From assembly GCF_014284255.1 (NCBI RefSeq), contig NZ_JACOFV010000024.1, positions 1 to 40,822 of the forward strand: DNA of 40,822 nt, written 5' to 3'. The notes under the pieces were generated by a model. The model was not told the origin of the DNA, did no database searches, and saw nothing but the letters and a program-made list of their open reading frames with translations. A program made the translations under genes and the position numbers. Positions 1 through 8,079 of this stretch are shown here, one piece after another (the first letter of the stretch is position 1; every line of letters begins with the position of its first letter). This DNA is from Cognatundibacterium jejuense (GTDB lineage Bacteria; Pseudomonadota; Gammaproteobacteria; Burkholderiales; Burkholderiaceae_D).

Positions 1-8
1 CAAATTGC

Positions 9-41
9 AACCCCTCTCTGTGAAAACAGCGAGGGGTTTTG
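9..41 (+). terminator. Rho-independent terminator of the gene upstream of the window
   Basis: Arms AACCCCTC (9-16) and GAGGGGTT (31-38) pair perfectly. After a single T/C mismatch an inner stem CTGT/ACAG closes a GAAA tetraloop (22-25). A T-rich tail follows on the + strand. The gene it ends lies before the window. The next gene starts 355 bases later, so the pilin operon appears to begin a new transcription unit. Confidence 0.85.
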
Positions 42-395
42 CTTTTGTGATTCAGAAATTCTTCTACAATCACCAAGGTTATCAAATCCCATTCTCCGTT
101 CACCGTTCTCAGTTCTTCGCCCCACAACGACTCGCTCTAAGCTCTGCAATGTAGGACAACTGCAGCCCGCTGATCTAAATATCCAACACCCTGAGAGCTA
201 CCCCACAGCGTACTCTCGTCAACACAAGTTTTCGGTGTGAATGATCCTTTCAATATTTTTCATTTCGTTCTGTTTTTTTTTAAACCATAAATAGTTACCT
301 GTATCAAATTTGAAACAAGTTCATTGTTTTTTTTAAACAAAAAACGCAAGAGTTTTATTGTTCATAGGGTAATATAAATATCATTAAGTAACGTA
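42..395. other. Non-coding leader upstream of the minor-pilin operon
   Basis: I see no convincing gene here. The first half is of mixed composition. From about 240 it becomes strongly AT-rich and holds two similar poly-T elements ending in TTAAAC (271-285 and 325-338). The second lies in an inverted repeat, GTTTTTT (326-332) with AAAAAAC (339-345). A TAATAT box at about 381-386 could be a -10 element, but it has no good -35 partner. The pilV promoter is probably in this stretch, but I cannot place it. Confidence 0.4.
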
Positions 396-983
396 ATGTA
401 TATTTATATGATTCAAAGAACTCAACAAAGTGGTTTTTCGTTAATTGAAGTGCTCATTGCTTTCGTTATCTTATCGATCACATCGCTATGCGCAGTTGGA
501 TTGCAACTCGAAACCTTAAGAGCATCGCAGCAAGCAGGGTTTAATACTTCAGCTGTTGCGTTGGCTAACGAATTAGCGGAAAAGATCCGCTCAAACGACG
601 CTCAAATGAAACTCTCTGATGGTGCAAATTTATTTAGTAACATCAGCTACGATTCACGTAAAGACGGTGCGTTAGCGAGACCGACTATGTGCTACGCAAC
701 TTCAGCAAATTGCACTCCGGTTGAACTTGCAAAAGCAGATATCTACGAATGGCTGTCAAGCTTGAAACGCGAGTTGCCTGCGGCGCGCGCTGTGGTTTGC
801 AGAGATGCATCACCCTTTGATGGCTCAAAGGGCGCACTGACCTGGTCTTGCACTCCGGGCGGTCAGGCAGGTTTTGTCATTAAGATTGGTTGGCTTTCAA
901 AAAAGCCGACGAGAGAGGTTTCTGACAGCGATGAAGCTGCATCGCCTCAAATTGCGATACCTGTTGAGCCCTACGCGAGGTAA
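396..983 (+). CDS. pilV: Type IV pilus minor pilin PilV
   Basis: A minor (pseudo)pilin of 195 residues that should join the priming complex at the pilus tip with PilW, PilX, the PilE-like pilin and PilY1 in the inner membrane. It has a class III leader of 13 residues ending in Gly, then FSLIEVLIAFVIL, so prepilin peptidase would cut after Gly13, leaving Phe+1 and Glu+5 (Glu18). The hydrophobic helix runs to about residue 38. The rest is a globular periplasmic domain with several Cys (residues about 99-146). The start at 396 has only a weak ribosome-binding site, and the Met at codon 5 is an alternative. It is the first gene of a pilV-pilW-pilX-pilY1-pilE order typical of betaproteobacteria and Pseudomonas. 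Family assignment is by order and N-terminus. Confidence 0.88.
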   Translation: MYIYMIQRTQQSGFSLIEVLIAFVILSITSLCAVGLQLETLRASQQAGFNTSAVALANELAEKIRSNDAQMKLSDGANLFSNISYDSRKDGALARPTMCYATSANCTPVELAKADIYEWLSSLKRELPAARAVVCRDASPFDGSKGALTWSCTPGGQAGFVIKIGWLSKKPTREVSDSDEAASPQIAIPVEPYAR

Positions 984-991
984 TAGTAACG

Positions 992-2041
992 ATGTCAAGA
1001 CTTTGTTGTTACGATTCTGAATCTCATCTCCAGCAAAACCGAGGATTCACCTTAGTGGAATTGATGGTGTCAGTCACTTTAAGCTTGTTATTGCTGCTTA
1101 TTGCTTCGGGCTTGATTTTCTCGACCAAAAGCGTCTTTTTGACGAATGCTGACTACGCTGATACTCAGGAAACCGCGAGGTTCGCTTTGGATAATATTGG
1201 CCGTTCATTAAGACAGGCTGGATTTGTTAACCTTGATTTTAATAATGCGCCCCAGATTACACCATCGATAGCATCCGCAGACGTTGGCGGTCTGGATGCA
1301 AACAGTCTGAGTGCTGCTTCGTCAGATCTTTCGTCCCCTCTTGGTGTGTCGGTCAATTCAAGCGATGTCTTGGCGGTGCGTTTTTTTGGTTCTGGCACAT
1401 CGTCTGGCGGAGATGGCTCTATTACTAATTGCGCTGGGTTTTCTGTTCCGGCACCATCCTCAGCAGAAACTGTCGACGAGGATCGGGGATGGAGCATTTA
1501 CTACGTTTCCAACGATATAAATAAAGAGCCCGAGCTATTTTGTAAATATCAGTCAGTCAATTCTAAAGGTGGATCAATCAGTTGGAATGCGCAGGCTGTC
1601 GTTAAAGGTGTGGAGTCATTTCAAGTGCTATACGGTATCGATACAAATGAGCCCGCTAATGGTAGCGCCAGTAAATTTTTAAATGCCACTGCGATTAATG
1701 CGCTTGATGCGGGTTTAGTTCTGTCTGGAGCGACTGAAGCAGAGAAAAAGGCAGACTTGAACCGCAAGACCTTTTGGAAAAAAGTAACGGAGATCAAAAT
1801 CGCGCTTCTGATTAGTGGTTCAGAAAGTGCCAGGGTCGATAGTGCAACGAACACCTATAACTTGTTTGGTGATGACTACGCATCCCTTTCAGCAAGTACT
1901 GACAAGGGCACGACGATCCGTGAAAAAGACCTGACTCCAGATCGTAGAAAACGACTGAGAAGAATTTACACAATGTCCGTAGTTTTGCGCAATCGCTGTG
2001 ATGTAGATCCTGTGCGTGGTACTTGTCAGGCACCAAACTAA
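992..2041 (+). CDS. pilW: Type IV pilus minor pilin PilW
   Basis: A 349-residue pseudopilin, large as is usual for PilW. An 18-residue leader ends in Gly18, followed by FTLVELMVSVTLSLLLLL, so the prepilin peptidase site, Phe+1 and Glu+5 (Glu23) are all present. A large periplasmic domain follows, with a C-terminal Cys pair (residues about 336 and 345) that could form a disulphide. The start is 8 bases after pilV stops, with GAGG at 977-980 as a ribosome-binding site, so the two are co-transcribed. The role by homology is to link the minor-pilin complex with PilX and PilY1 during pilus initiation. Nothing looks damaged. Confidence 0.88.
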   Translation: MSRLCCYDSESHLQQNRGFTLVELMVSVTLSLLLLLIASGLIFSTKSVFLTNADYADTQETARFALDNIGRSLRQAGFVNLDFNNAPQITPSIASADVGGLDANSLSAASSDLSSPLGVSVNSSDVLAVRFFGSGTSSGGDGSITNCAGFSVPAPSSAETVDEDRGWSIYYVSNDINKEPELFCKYQSVNSKGGSISWNAQAVVKGVESFQVLYGIDTNEPANGSASKFLNATAINALDAGLVLSGATEAEKKADLNRKTFWKKVTEIKIALLISGSESARVDSATNTYNLFGDDYASLSASTDKGTTIREKDLTPDRRKRLRRIYTMSVVLRNRCDVDPVRGTCQAPN

Positions 2042-2069
2042 TTTTCTGATTTGCTTTAAAAATTACTCA

Positions 2070-2696
2070 ATGAAAGTCTTGATTCAAGAAAATTTGATTT
2101 CCCGCCCACGCGGCATTTCCCTCGTCGTCGCGCTTTTAATGACATTAGTAATTCTGATTCTAAGTATGTCACTGGCAAACCTTGCGCTTCAAAATGAAAA
2201 AGCATCGCGTACTGACAGGGATCGTCAAGTTGCTTTTATGGCGGCAGAAGCTGCATTGAAAGATGCTGAGATGGATATCGATTCGCAGGCAGTATTACCA
2301 GGAAGTCGAAGTTATTTATTTGATTCTGCCTCTCAGCTTTATTTTGAGACTGGATGTGCAAAGGGGAACGGCAATATTTATCAAGGTATGTGCTTGCCGT
2401 CACCTCCCGGACAGATCCCAGTCTGGTTAAGCATAGATTTAGCTGATGATAGTGATGATGCATCGTTGGTGAAATTGGGCCGCTTTACTGGACAAACTAT
2501 GGCCATCGGCAAGGGGATATTTCCAGCGAAGTTGCCAAAGTATCTGATCGAGGTGGTGCAAGATGTCGAAGCGGGGCAGAGCGCAGACGAACGGACAAAA
2601 TATATTTTTCGAATTACGGCAATTGGTTTTGGATCTGATTCCAAAACACAAGTCGTACTACAAACTTACTATCGAAAGGCGCCGAAGTCCGCATGA
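2070..2696 (+). CDS. pilX: Type IV pilus minor pilin PilX
   Basis: A 208-residue pilus assembly protein of the PilX type. I place the start at ATG 2070, because this gives a normal short leader ending in Arg-Gly15 before ISLVVALLMTLVILILSMSL. An in-frame GTG at 2016 would overlap pilW and add 18 residues with no pilin character. There is no Glu at +5 of the mature protein, which is common in PilX. The sequence FMAAEAALKDAE just after the helix is characteristic of the family. The globular part ends close to the pilY1 start, with the stop overlapping by ATGA. It probably bridges PilY1 to the other minor pilins at the tip. Confidence 0.85.
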   Translation: MKVLIQENLISRPRGISLVVALLMTLVILILSMSLANLALQNEKASRTDRDRQVAFMAAEAALKDAEMDIDSQAVLPGSRSYLFDSASQLYFETGCAKGNGNIYQGMCLPSPPGQIPVWLSIDLADDSDDASLVKLGRFTGQTMAIGKGIFPAKLPKYLIEVVQDVEAGQSADERTKYIFRITAIGFGSDSKTQVVLQTYYRKAPKSA

Positions 2697-5600
2697 GTGA
2701 TTTTATTCTCCAAGCCATCAATACAGTGAAGCAAAGTACGTTATGCGTTCTTCCATGGATTTTTTTTACACTCGGCATGTGTTCTTATTCCTTTGCGACA
2801 CCTCCAACATTGGTATTATCTGATACGCCGCTGTATATCAGTAGTGGTCGTGTTCATCCTAATTTGCTATTGGATTTGTCAGTTGAATTTCCGACTGTTA
2901 AAGCGGCGTATGCTAATGCAAGTGACTACAATAAAGCGACCGAATATCTGGGATATTTCAATAGTAAAAAATGTTACTTAAGTGGCGGCGTTAAAAATTT
3001 TGTGTTGGCAAATAGCAGCGGTTTCAATACAGTCGATGCCAACGGTAATGCCACCCGATTTGCAAGTTGGTCTGATATGCAGAATGGCTATTTTTACGTG
3101 GTCAAGGATGCTGATACAAACCATGAGTGCGATGGGGCTTCCTTTAGTGGCAACTTTATGAATTGGGCTTCAGCCTCAGCCATAGACATGCTGCGGCTGT
3201 CGCTGACTGGTGGTGATCGAGTCGTCGATAACGTTTCCCAGACGATTTTGCAGCGCGCTTTTTTACCTTCCGGATTTTATAACTCTGGATATTTCCCCAA
3301 GAAAATAGTGAGTGCCACATCAACCATGAGTGCACCGGGCAAGGTGACCCCATATCAGGTGGCTAAACTCTACGTTCTTAACTGCGAGAATAAAATTATT
3401 TTTTCAGACGTTGACACTCAAAGTTCATGCGCAGCTACGCGTACCTATCCGAGTAATAATGCCTCTTCAGATATCAAACTTTATATGTCGTCTGACAGGG
3501 GGCTGGGAGAATTTTTAGTTCGTGTTCAGGTTTGCGATAGTTCCGAAAGTAATTCCAGAATTGACTTATGCATGCAGTACCCTGGCGGAAATTACAAGCC
3601 AGTTGGTCATATGCAGCGTTACCAAAATTCGGTGAGATATGGCGCATTCGGCTATTTGCTTGACAACGCAAACACACGCTATGGTGGCGTATTAAGAGCG
3701 CCTGTTAAGTATATCGGCAGCTTACAGTATCAGGCAAGCAGCGGCTTCTTAGCCGAACCAAATGACAGACCAGAATGGGATTCTGTAACAGGCATATTTG
3801 TCGTCAATCCAGAGAAAGACCTCAGTGGTAATAGCGGGGTCATTAATTACCTCAATAAATTTGGACGTAGCGGGAACTATAAAACCTATGACCCATTAAG
3901 CGAGTTGTATTATGAAAGCATCCGCTATCTGCAAGGAAACTCCCCTACACCAGAAAGTACCAATGGCATGACAATAGCCATGCGGGATAATTTTCAGGTG
4001 GTGACGAAATGGGTGGACCCGATTGTTGCCTCATGCCAGCGAAATTATATTGTCGCCATTGGTGATGCCAATACGCATCAGGATACATATATTCCGGGGA
4101 CTGCATTGACTGGCGCAAATCGTTCTAAACGCGCTGTTGAGACTTCATCTAATGATGCTAGCGGTAACGCCAGATTACCTGCATTTGACGTTAAAGCGCA
4201 GACCGATGTGTTAGCAGCAATGGAGTCCAGTGCCATCTATGGCAACAGCAATCCATATCCGAATTTATCCAACATGTCCACGTCTTATACCGGGTCAGTG
4301 AATGGGACCTTTTATCTCGCCGGTATCGCCTATTGGGCGCATACCAATGATATTCGTTTTGATAAGCCTGTGAGGGTAAAAACCTTCACGCTCGATGTCG
4401 ATGAAAGTGGCAATGGTTCTATCGATAACCCGGCGCGTGTCAATACTGGTCCGCGGGTATCTCAATTATATCTGGCTGCCAAATATGGTGGTTTTAATGA
4501 TGTGAATGGAGATAAAAATCCGTTTAAGACATTCGCTAGTGATGGAAAGTCTGTCGTCAATAATAATTCCGAGTGGGCGAGTGGTAACAAGCTTGATCCC
4601 GACAATTTCTTTCTCGCAAGCGATCCAAAAAAAATGATGAAGGCGATCAATACGATTTTTCAGTCTGTCACGTCATCGGGTGGCACCCTGTCTGGTGTTG
4701 GTATTTCATCCTCCATGATGAGTGACAACCCTTACGTTTATGAGCCCGGTTTCTCGTCTAATAAATGGTCAGGGAGTTTATTGAAAAAGAGTGTAATTAA
4801 CGCAAATCTGATCCCAGAGTGGGATGCTGGTCAAATTCTGACGGGTAACGTCGTGGAAAAAATTGCGCCATTTCCAGCACCTGAGGACAGACAGATATAT
4901 ACGGCAAGAATAAATACGGACGGTAGTTTAAAAATGACGCCATTTTTGTGGGCTGATGGTAGCAATTTTAGCGCCGCTGATCAGGAAAAGCTTAACACGG
5001 ATCAAAGCAGCGGCGTCATTGATAATCTCGCTACAGAACGCATTAAGTATTTGCGCGGTGATCGTAGCCTGGAGTCGCATATAGATGGTAAGGGCATGCC
5101 AGCTGGGCGATTCAGAACAAGGGACAGTGTTTTAGGCGATATTATCAACAGTACACCTAGTTACTATGGCGCACCGGCAAAAAACGTTTCAGGTCCAGGT
5201 TACACAGCTTTTTATAATCGGAATGCTGCACGCAAAAAAGCCGTTTATGTCGGCGCCAATGATGGTTTTTTACATGCATTTGATGCGGATAATGGCAAAG
5301 AACTATTTGCCTACGCTCCGAATGCCTTGATACCACAATTGAGTAACTTAACGGATCCGTCCTACACTCATCAATCGTTTGTTGACGGAAAAATTGTCAT
5401 CAAGGATGTGCAAATTAAGGAAAATTGGGCAACAGTCTTAATTTCCGGAATGGGAAATGGGGCAAAAGGTTTGTTCGCTTTAGATGTTACTCGTCCGGAT
5501 CACTTTGCAGAGGGTTATGGTGCCTTATGGGAGTTTACTGATAAAACAGACCCAGACATGGGGAACCTCGTCTCCGCGCCTTTGATCGCTAAATTCCGGG

Positions 5601-6676
5601 TAGGTGGAACAGCAAGTAATCCGACCTACGGAAATTTTGCTGTTGTTTCTAGTGGCTACAATAATTACGGCCAAGACAAAGGAAGCGGGCAAGGTGCCAT
5701 CTTTTTTCTATCTCTCGATAAAATGCCGGATGAGCCTTGGGTGCTTAATTCAAATTATTTTAAATTGATGACGCCAGTGAAGGACGCAACTCAAGCAAAC
5801 GGACTCGGTGCGCCCAATGTCACTTATGGCGGCGATGGCGCTGTCAATAATCTGTATGTCGGTGATTTGCAAGGAAATTTGTGGAGGTTTTCGTTTATTA
5901 CCAGTGGCTTTGGAAATATTCCCAAAACGCCGACCCTATTATTTTCAGCTAAGTCTGCGAATGGTAAAGCACAAGCTATTACGGTCCAACCCCAAATTGT
6001 CTTTGCACCTGGCGGTGGTTATTTAGTGCTATTCGGCACCGGCAAATATCTGGAGGCAAATGATATTGTTGTCAGCAATTTTGTACAAAATTCGTATTAC
6101 GCCATTTTTGATACGACCTATAACGCTGATGTTGTGACGGGACGTAGTCAATTGGTGCAACGTGTAATGATAGCAACCGCGAATGGCTATGCTATTGCTG
6201 GAAAAAATTTTTCTTACGGAACAAAGTCGGGAAGCAACAAAGGCTGGTATGTGGATTTCGTGAATTCCCAGCTTACTGGTGAACGTATTCATCACGATTT
6301 GCCAGGTACGGTTGTCGGTAATTACTATGGATTTAATAGTATGACTTTGACTGGCAACCCTTGCTCACCTGGAAGTGGTCGTAGATATTTGGTGGATGTT
6401 TTAACTGGATTGAGCTTGGGAGAAACTGGGTTGATATCCGGGATAGGTTTGCACAGTGCGCCAGTGACAGTGCATGTGAATACCACCGTGAGCGATAGAA
6501 ACGCAACTGGAAGCCGGCGTGTGACAAGTACTTTTGTACAAAAAAATTACGGTCCCAACGGAAATGAAACCCTAGCCTTGCCAGATGTCATTACTCGCGC
6601 GGGGAGACTCAGTTGGCGTGAACTGCAGAATTACCAGGAACTTCGCAAAGACGCACTGTCTAGAAAAACACAATAA
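2693..6676 (+). CDS. pilY1: Type IV pilus tip adhesin/assembly factor PilY1
   Basis: A 1327-residue secreted protein with an N-terminal signal peptide (hydrophobic 17-34, probable cut near SFA/TPP at 35-36). The C-terminal third is the PilY1-type beta-propeller: VGANDGFLHAFDADNGKEL, then the conserved block ending GDLQGNLWRF at about 1057-1066. PilY1 sits at the pilus tip and is needed for assembly, adhesion and retraction control. Two family signatures look changed. The N-terminal DLSVE (61-65) is not a full von Willebrand A metal site. The loop before GDLQGNLWRF reads TYGGDGAVNN (1044-1053), without the usual Asp-rich calcium loop. A separate EF-like loop DVDESGNGSID lies at 568-578. Translation is coupled to pilX by ATGA. 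Confidence 0.9.
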   Translation: MSDFILQAINTVKQSTLCVLPWIFFTLGMCSYSFATPPTLVLSDTPLYISSGRVHPNLLLDLSVEFPTVKAAYANASDYNKATEYLGYFNSKKCYLSGGVKNFVLANSSGFNTVDANGNATRFASWSDMQNGYFYVVKDADTNHECDGASFSGNFMNWASASAIDMLRLSLTGGDRVVDNVSQTILQRAFLPSGFYNSGYFPKKIVSATSTMSAPGKVTPYQVAKLYVLNCENKIIFSDVDTQSSCAATRTYPSNNASSDIKLYMSSDRGLGEFLVRVQVCDSSESNSRIDLCMQYPGGNYKPVGHMQRYQNSVRYGAFGYLLDNANTRYGGVLRAPVKYIGSLQYQASSGFLAEPNDRPEWDSVTGIFVVNPEKDLSGNSGVINYLNKFGRSGNYKTYDPLSELYYESIRYLQGNSPTPESTNGMTIAMRDNFQVVTKWVDPIVASCQRNYIVAIGDANTHQDTYIPGTALTGANRSKRAVETSSNDASGNARLPAFDVKAQTDVLAAMESSAIYGNSNPYPNLSNMSTSYTGSVNGTFYLAGIAYWAHTNDIRFDKPVRVKTFTLDVDESGNGSIDNPARVNTGPRVSQLYLAAKYGGFNDVNGDKNPFKTFASDGKSVVNNNSEWASGNKLDPDNFFLASDPKKMMKAINTIFQSVTSSGGTLSGVGISSSMMSDNPYVYEPGFSSNKWSGSLLKKSVINANLIPEWDAGQILTGNVVEKIAPFPAPEDRQIYTARINTDGSLKMTPFLWADGSNFSAADQEKLNTDQSSGVIDNLATERIKYLRGDRSLESHIDGKGMPAGRFRTRDSVLGDIINSTPSYYGAPAKNVSGPGYTAFYNRNAARKKAVYVGANDGFLHAFDADNGKELFAYAPNALIPQLSNLTDPSYTHQSFVDGKIVIKDVQIKENWATVLISGMGNGAKGLFALDVTRPDHFAEGYGALWEFTDKTDPDMGNLVSAPLIAKFRVGGTASNPTYGNFAVVSSGYNNYGQDKGSGQGAIFFLSLDKMPDEPWVLNSNYFKLMTPVKDATQANGLGAPNVTYGGDGAVNNLYVGDLQGNLWRFSFITSGFGNIPKTPTLLFSAKSANGKAQAITVQPQIVFAPGGGYLVLFGTGKYLEANDIVVSNFVQNSYYAIFDTTYNADVVTGRSQLVQRVMIATANGYAIAGKNFSYGTKSGSNKGWYVDFVNSQLTGERIHHDLPGTVVGNYYGFNSMTLTGNPCSPGSGRRYLVDVLTGLSLGETGLISGIGLHSAPVTVHVNTTVSDRNATGSRRVTSTFVQKNYGPNGNETLALPDVITRAGRLSWRELQNYQELRKDALSRKTQ

Positions 6677-6695
6677 AAAGCTCGATAAATGCTGT

Positions 6696-6755
6696 ATGAA
6701 AACAGTCAAGATCATAGTGAAGATTGGAAAACGAAAAGTTAAGGAAAACGTATGA
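6696..6755 (+). CDS. Possible 19-codon leader ORF before the pilE-like gene
   Basis: An ATG at 6696 opens a short reading frame of 19 mostly Lys, Val and Ile codons. Its TGA stop overlaps the next gene's ATG at 6752 in the ATGA form. The bases around its start (GTATGAAAACAG) repeat at the pilE-like start. No good ribosome-binding site precedes it. It may be chance, or a small coupled leader. Confidence 0.2.
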   Translation: MKTVKIIVKIGKRKVKENV

Positions 6756-7210
6756 AAACAGATAGGAGCAAAGGGTTTAATCTCATTGAATTAGTTATTG
6801 CACTTGCGATAGTCGCTGTATTGAGCACCGTCGCGTACGCATCGTATAGTTCTGGCGTGACAAAGGCAAAACGCGCAGAGGCAAAAAGTGCTTTGCTCAA
6901 AATGATGCAACAAGAAGAGAAATTTTTCACGCAAAACAATCGTTATATTGTTTTTGGAAAATCATCAAATGATCCCGATGCAGTAAATTTTTTATGGTAT
7001 TCCAGTGATGTCGCTGGCAAAAGTAGTTATGAATTAGAAGCTACTGCTTGTAAGGACGGCGATATAAAAAGCTGCGTTCTCATTACAGCAGTGCCCGGCT
7101 CTTCTAATGTTGATAATCGCTTTCAAGATTTAGTATGCGGTAATTTTACGCTCAATAGTAACGGCGTCAAAGGATACACGGGATCTGGTAGTAAAGAACA
7201 ATGCTGGTAA
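6752..7210 (+). CDS. pilE: Type IV minor pilin, PilE-like
   Basis: A 152-residue type IVa pilin. A short 8-residue leader ends in Gly8, then FNLIELVIALAIVAVLSTVAY, giving Phe+1 and Glu+5 (Glu13). The conserved alpha-helix continues with KAKRAEAKSALLKM. The C-terminus holds a CGNF...QCW pair that would close the D-loop by a disulphide, and another Cys pair lies at about 105-113. In this position after pilY1 the gene is normally a minor pilin called PilE, not the major subunit. AAGGA at 6741-6745 is a good ribosome-binding site. The 75-base gap after pilY1 has no terminator, so it is probably in the same operon. Confidence 0.85.
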   Translation: MKTDRSKGFNLIELVIALAIVAVLSTVAYASYSSGVTKAKRAEAKSALLKMMQQEEKFFTQNNRYIVFGKSSNDPDAVNFLWYSSDVAGKSSYELEATACKDGDIKSCVLITAVPGSSNVDNRFQDLVCGNFTLNSNGVKGYTGSGSKEQCW

Positions 7211-7211
7211 T

Positions 7212-7775
7212 ATGAAGAAATATTTATCTAGCAGTCTTCGTATCGCTGGCGTGACTTTAATTGAACTCCTGGTAACCATCAGTGTGATTGGCATTTTGTT
7301 GACCTTAGCCGTTCCTAATTTTAGTACATTGATAGAACGGCAAAAACTAATGACGACAGCTACAGAGTTTTATGCCGCGGTCAATTTAACGCGCTCTGAA
7401 GCGATCAAACGTGGTTCCCAGGTCAGTGTTGCGGCGAATGATGGCGTCAGTTGGAAATCTGGTTGGACAATTTTTATTGACAGCAATATCAACGGCCATG
7501 CTGATCCGGGTGAGACCATTATATTTTCACACGAAGCATTAAACGAAAAATTTAAAGTAAGCCATAACTTTACCGATGCAGCACAACCTTACATTTCGTA
7601 TGCCGGTAATGGGCGTTGTCGTACGAATGCTAACAGCCAGCAACCACAAGCGGGTACCGTTTCTTTTTCTTTGGGCGATAGTACTAAGCGTGTGAAAGTA
7701 AATTTTTTAGGCAGAGTAAAAATTTGCAACCCTGAACGCGAGCTAGGTTGTGGCGATACGCAAACAGGCAATTGA
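7212..7775 (+). CDS. fimT: FimT/FimU-type (GspH family) minor pilin
   Basis: A 187-residue pseudopilin. The leader ends in Gly13, then VTLIELLVTISVIGILLTLAVP, with Glu+5 at residue 18. The text after the helix (NLTRSEAIKRG) and the C-terminal GRVKIC (167-172) are typical of FimT/GspH proteins. It starts one base after the pilE stop. FimU is needed for pilus assembly, while FimT of some competent bacteria binds DNA through a C-terminal Gly-Arg-x-basic motif. GRVK fits that motif, but I cannot tell the two roles apart from this sequence. In many genomes this gene is first in the cluster; here it is last. Four Cys lie in the last 60 residues. Confidence 0.82.
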   Translation: MKKYLSSSLRIAGVTLIELLVTISVIGILLTLAVPNFSTLIERQKLMTTATEFYAAVNLTRSEAIKRGSQVSVAANDGVSWKSGWTIFIDSNINGHADPGETIIFSHEALNEKFKVSHNFTDAAQPYISYAGNGRCRTNANSQQPQAGTVSFSLGDSTKRVKVNFLGRVKICNPERELGCGDTQTGN

Positions 7776-8079
7776 TGTCTGAGTTTTAAAGGGTCAACAT
7801 CCCAGCGTCGCTATATCACCATATCATTACATTAGTTAAATCAGAAAGATCAGATTCATCAGATTCATAAAAAATCTTTTCTGGGTCTAATTCCTAAGAC
7901 ATGCCTTCCGCTTCATTGATGAATATTCGTTAATATATGTCACAATATGTGCTTTCCGCATTCGCGGTTTACGCTCAAGGTTGAATAGAGGTTTGAGCTT
8001 TTCTGCCTAGGTTTGTTGGCATGAAGTGGCTTAGCTTAAAACTTCAAACGATGCGCATTTCATTTTAGTTGGAACACAT
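7776..8079. other. Intergenic region between pilin and recBCD operons
   Basis: No gene was seen. It contains a 9-base tandem repeat, CAGATTCAT twice (7851-7868), inside an imperfect inverted repeat (CAGAAAGAT 7842-7850 with ATCTTTTCTG 7874-7883). A second inverted repeat lies at 7973-7998. The recC promoter is presumably here, but no pair of boxes is convincing. GGA at 8071-8073 is the recC ribosome-binding site. Confidence 0.5.
7973..8002 (+). terminator. Weak terminator-like hairpin after the pilin operon
   Basis: GCTCAA (7973-7978) pairs with TTGAGC (7993-7998) across a 14-base loop, and TTTT follows at once (7999-8002). The stem is only 6 bp, so this is a tentative call. Confidence 0.3.

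Noticed and set aside
96..110. Two overlapping CCGTTC-like sites that recall AlgR boxes
   Set aside because: They are about 290 bases from pilV and short. The control known from Pseudomonas cannot be assumed here.
2016..2069. GTG-initiated extension of PilX
   Set aside because: It overlaps the end of pilW and makes a prepilin leader of unusual length with no family character.
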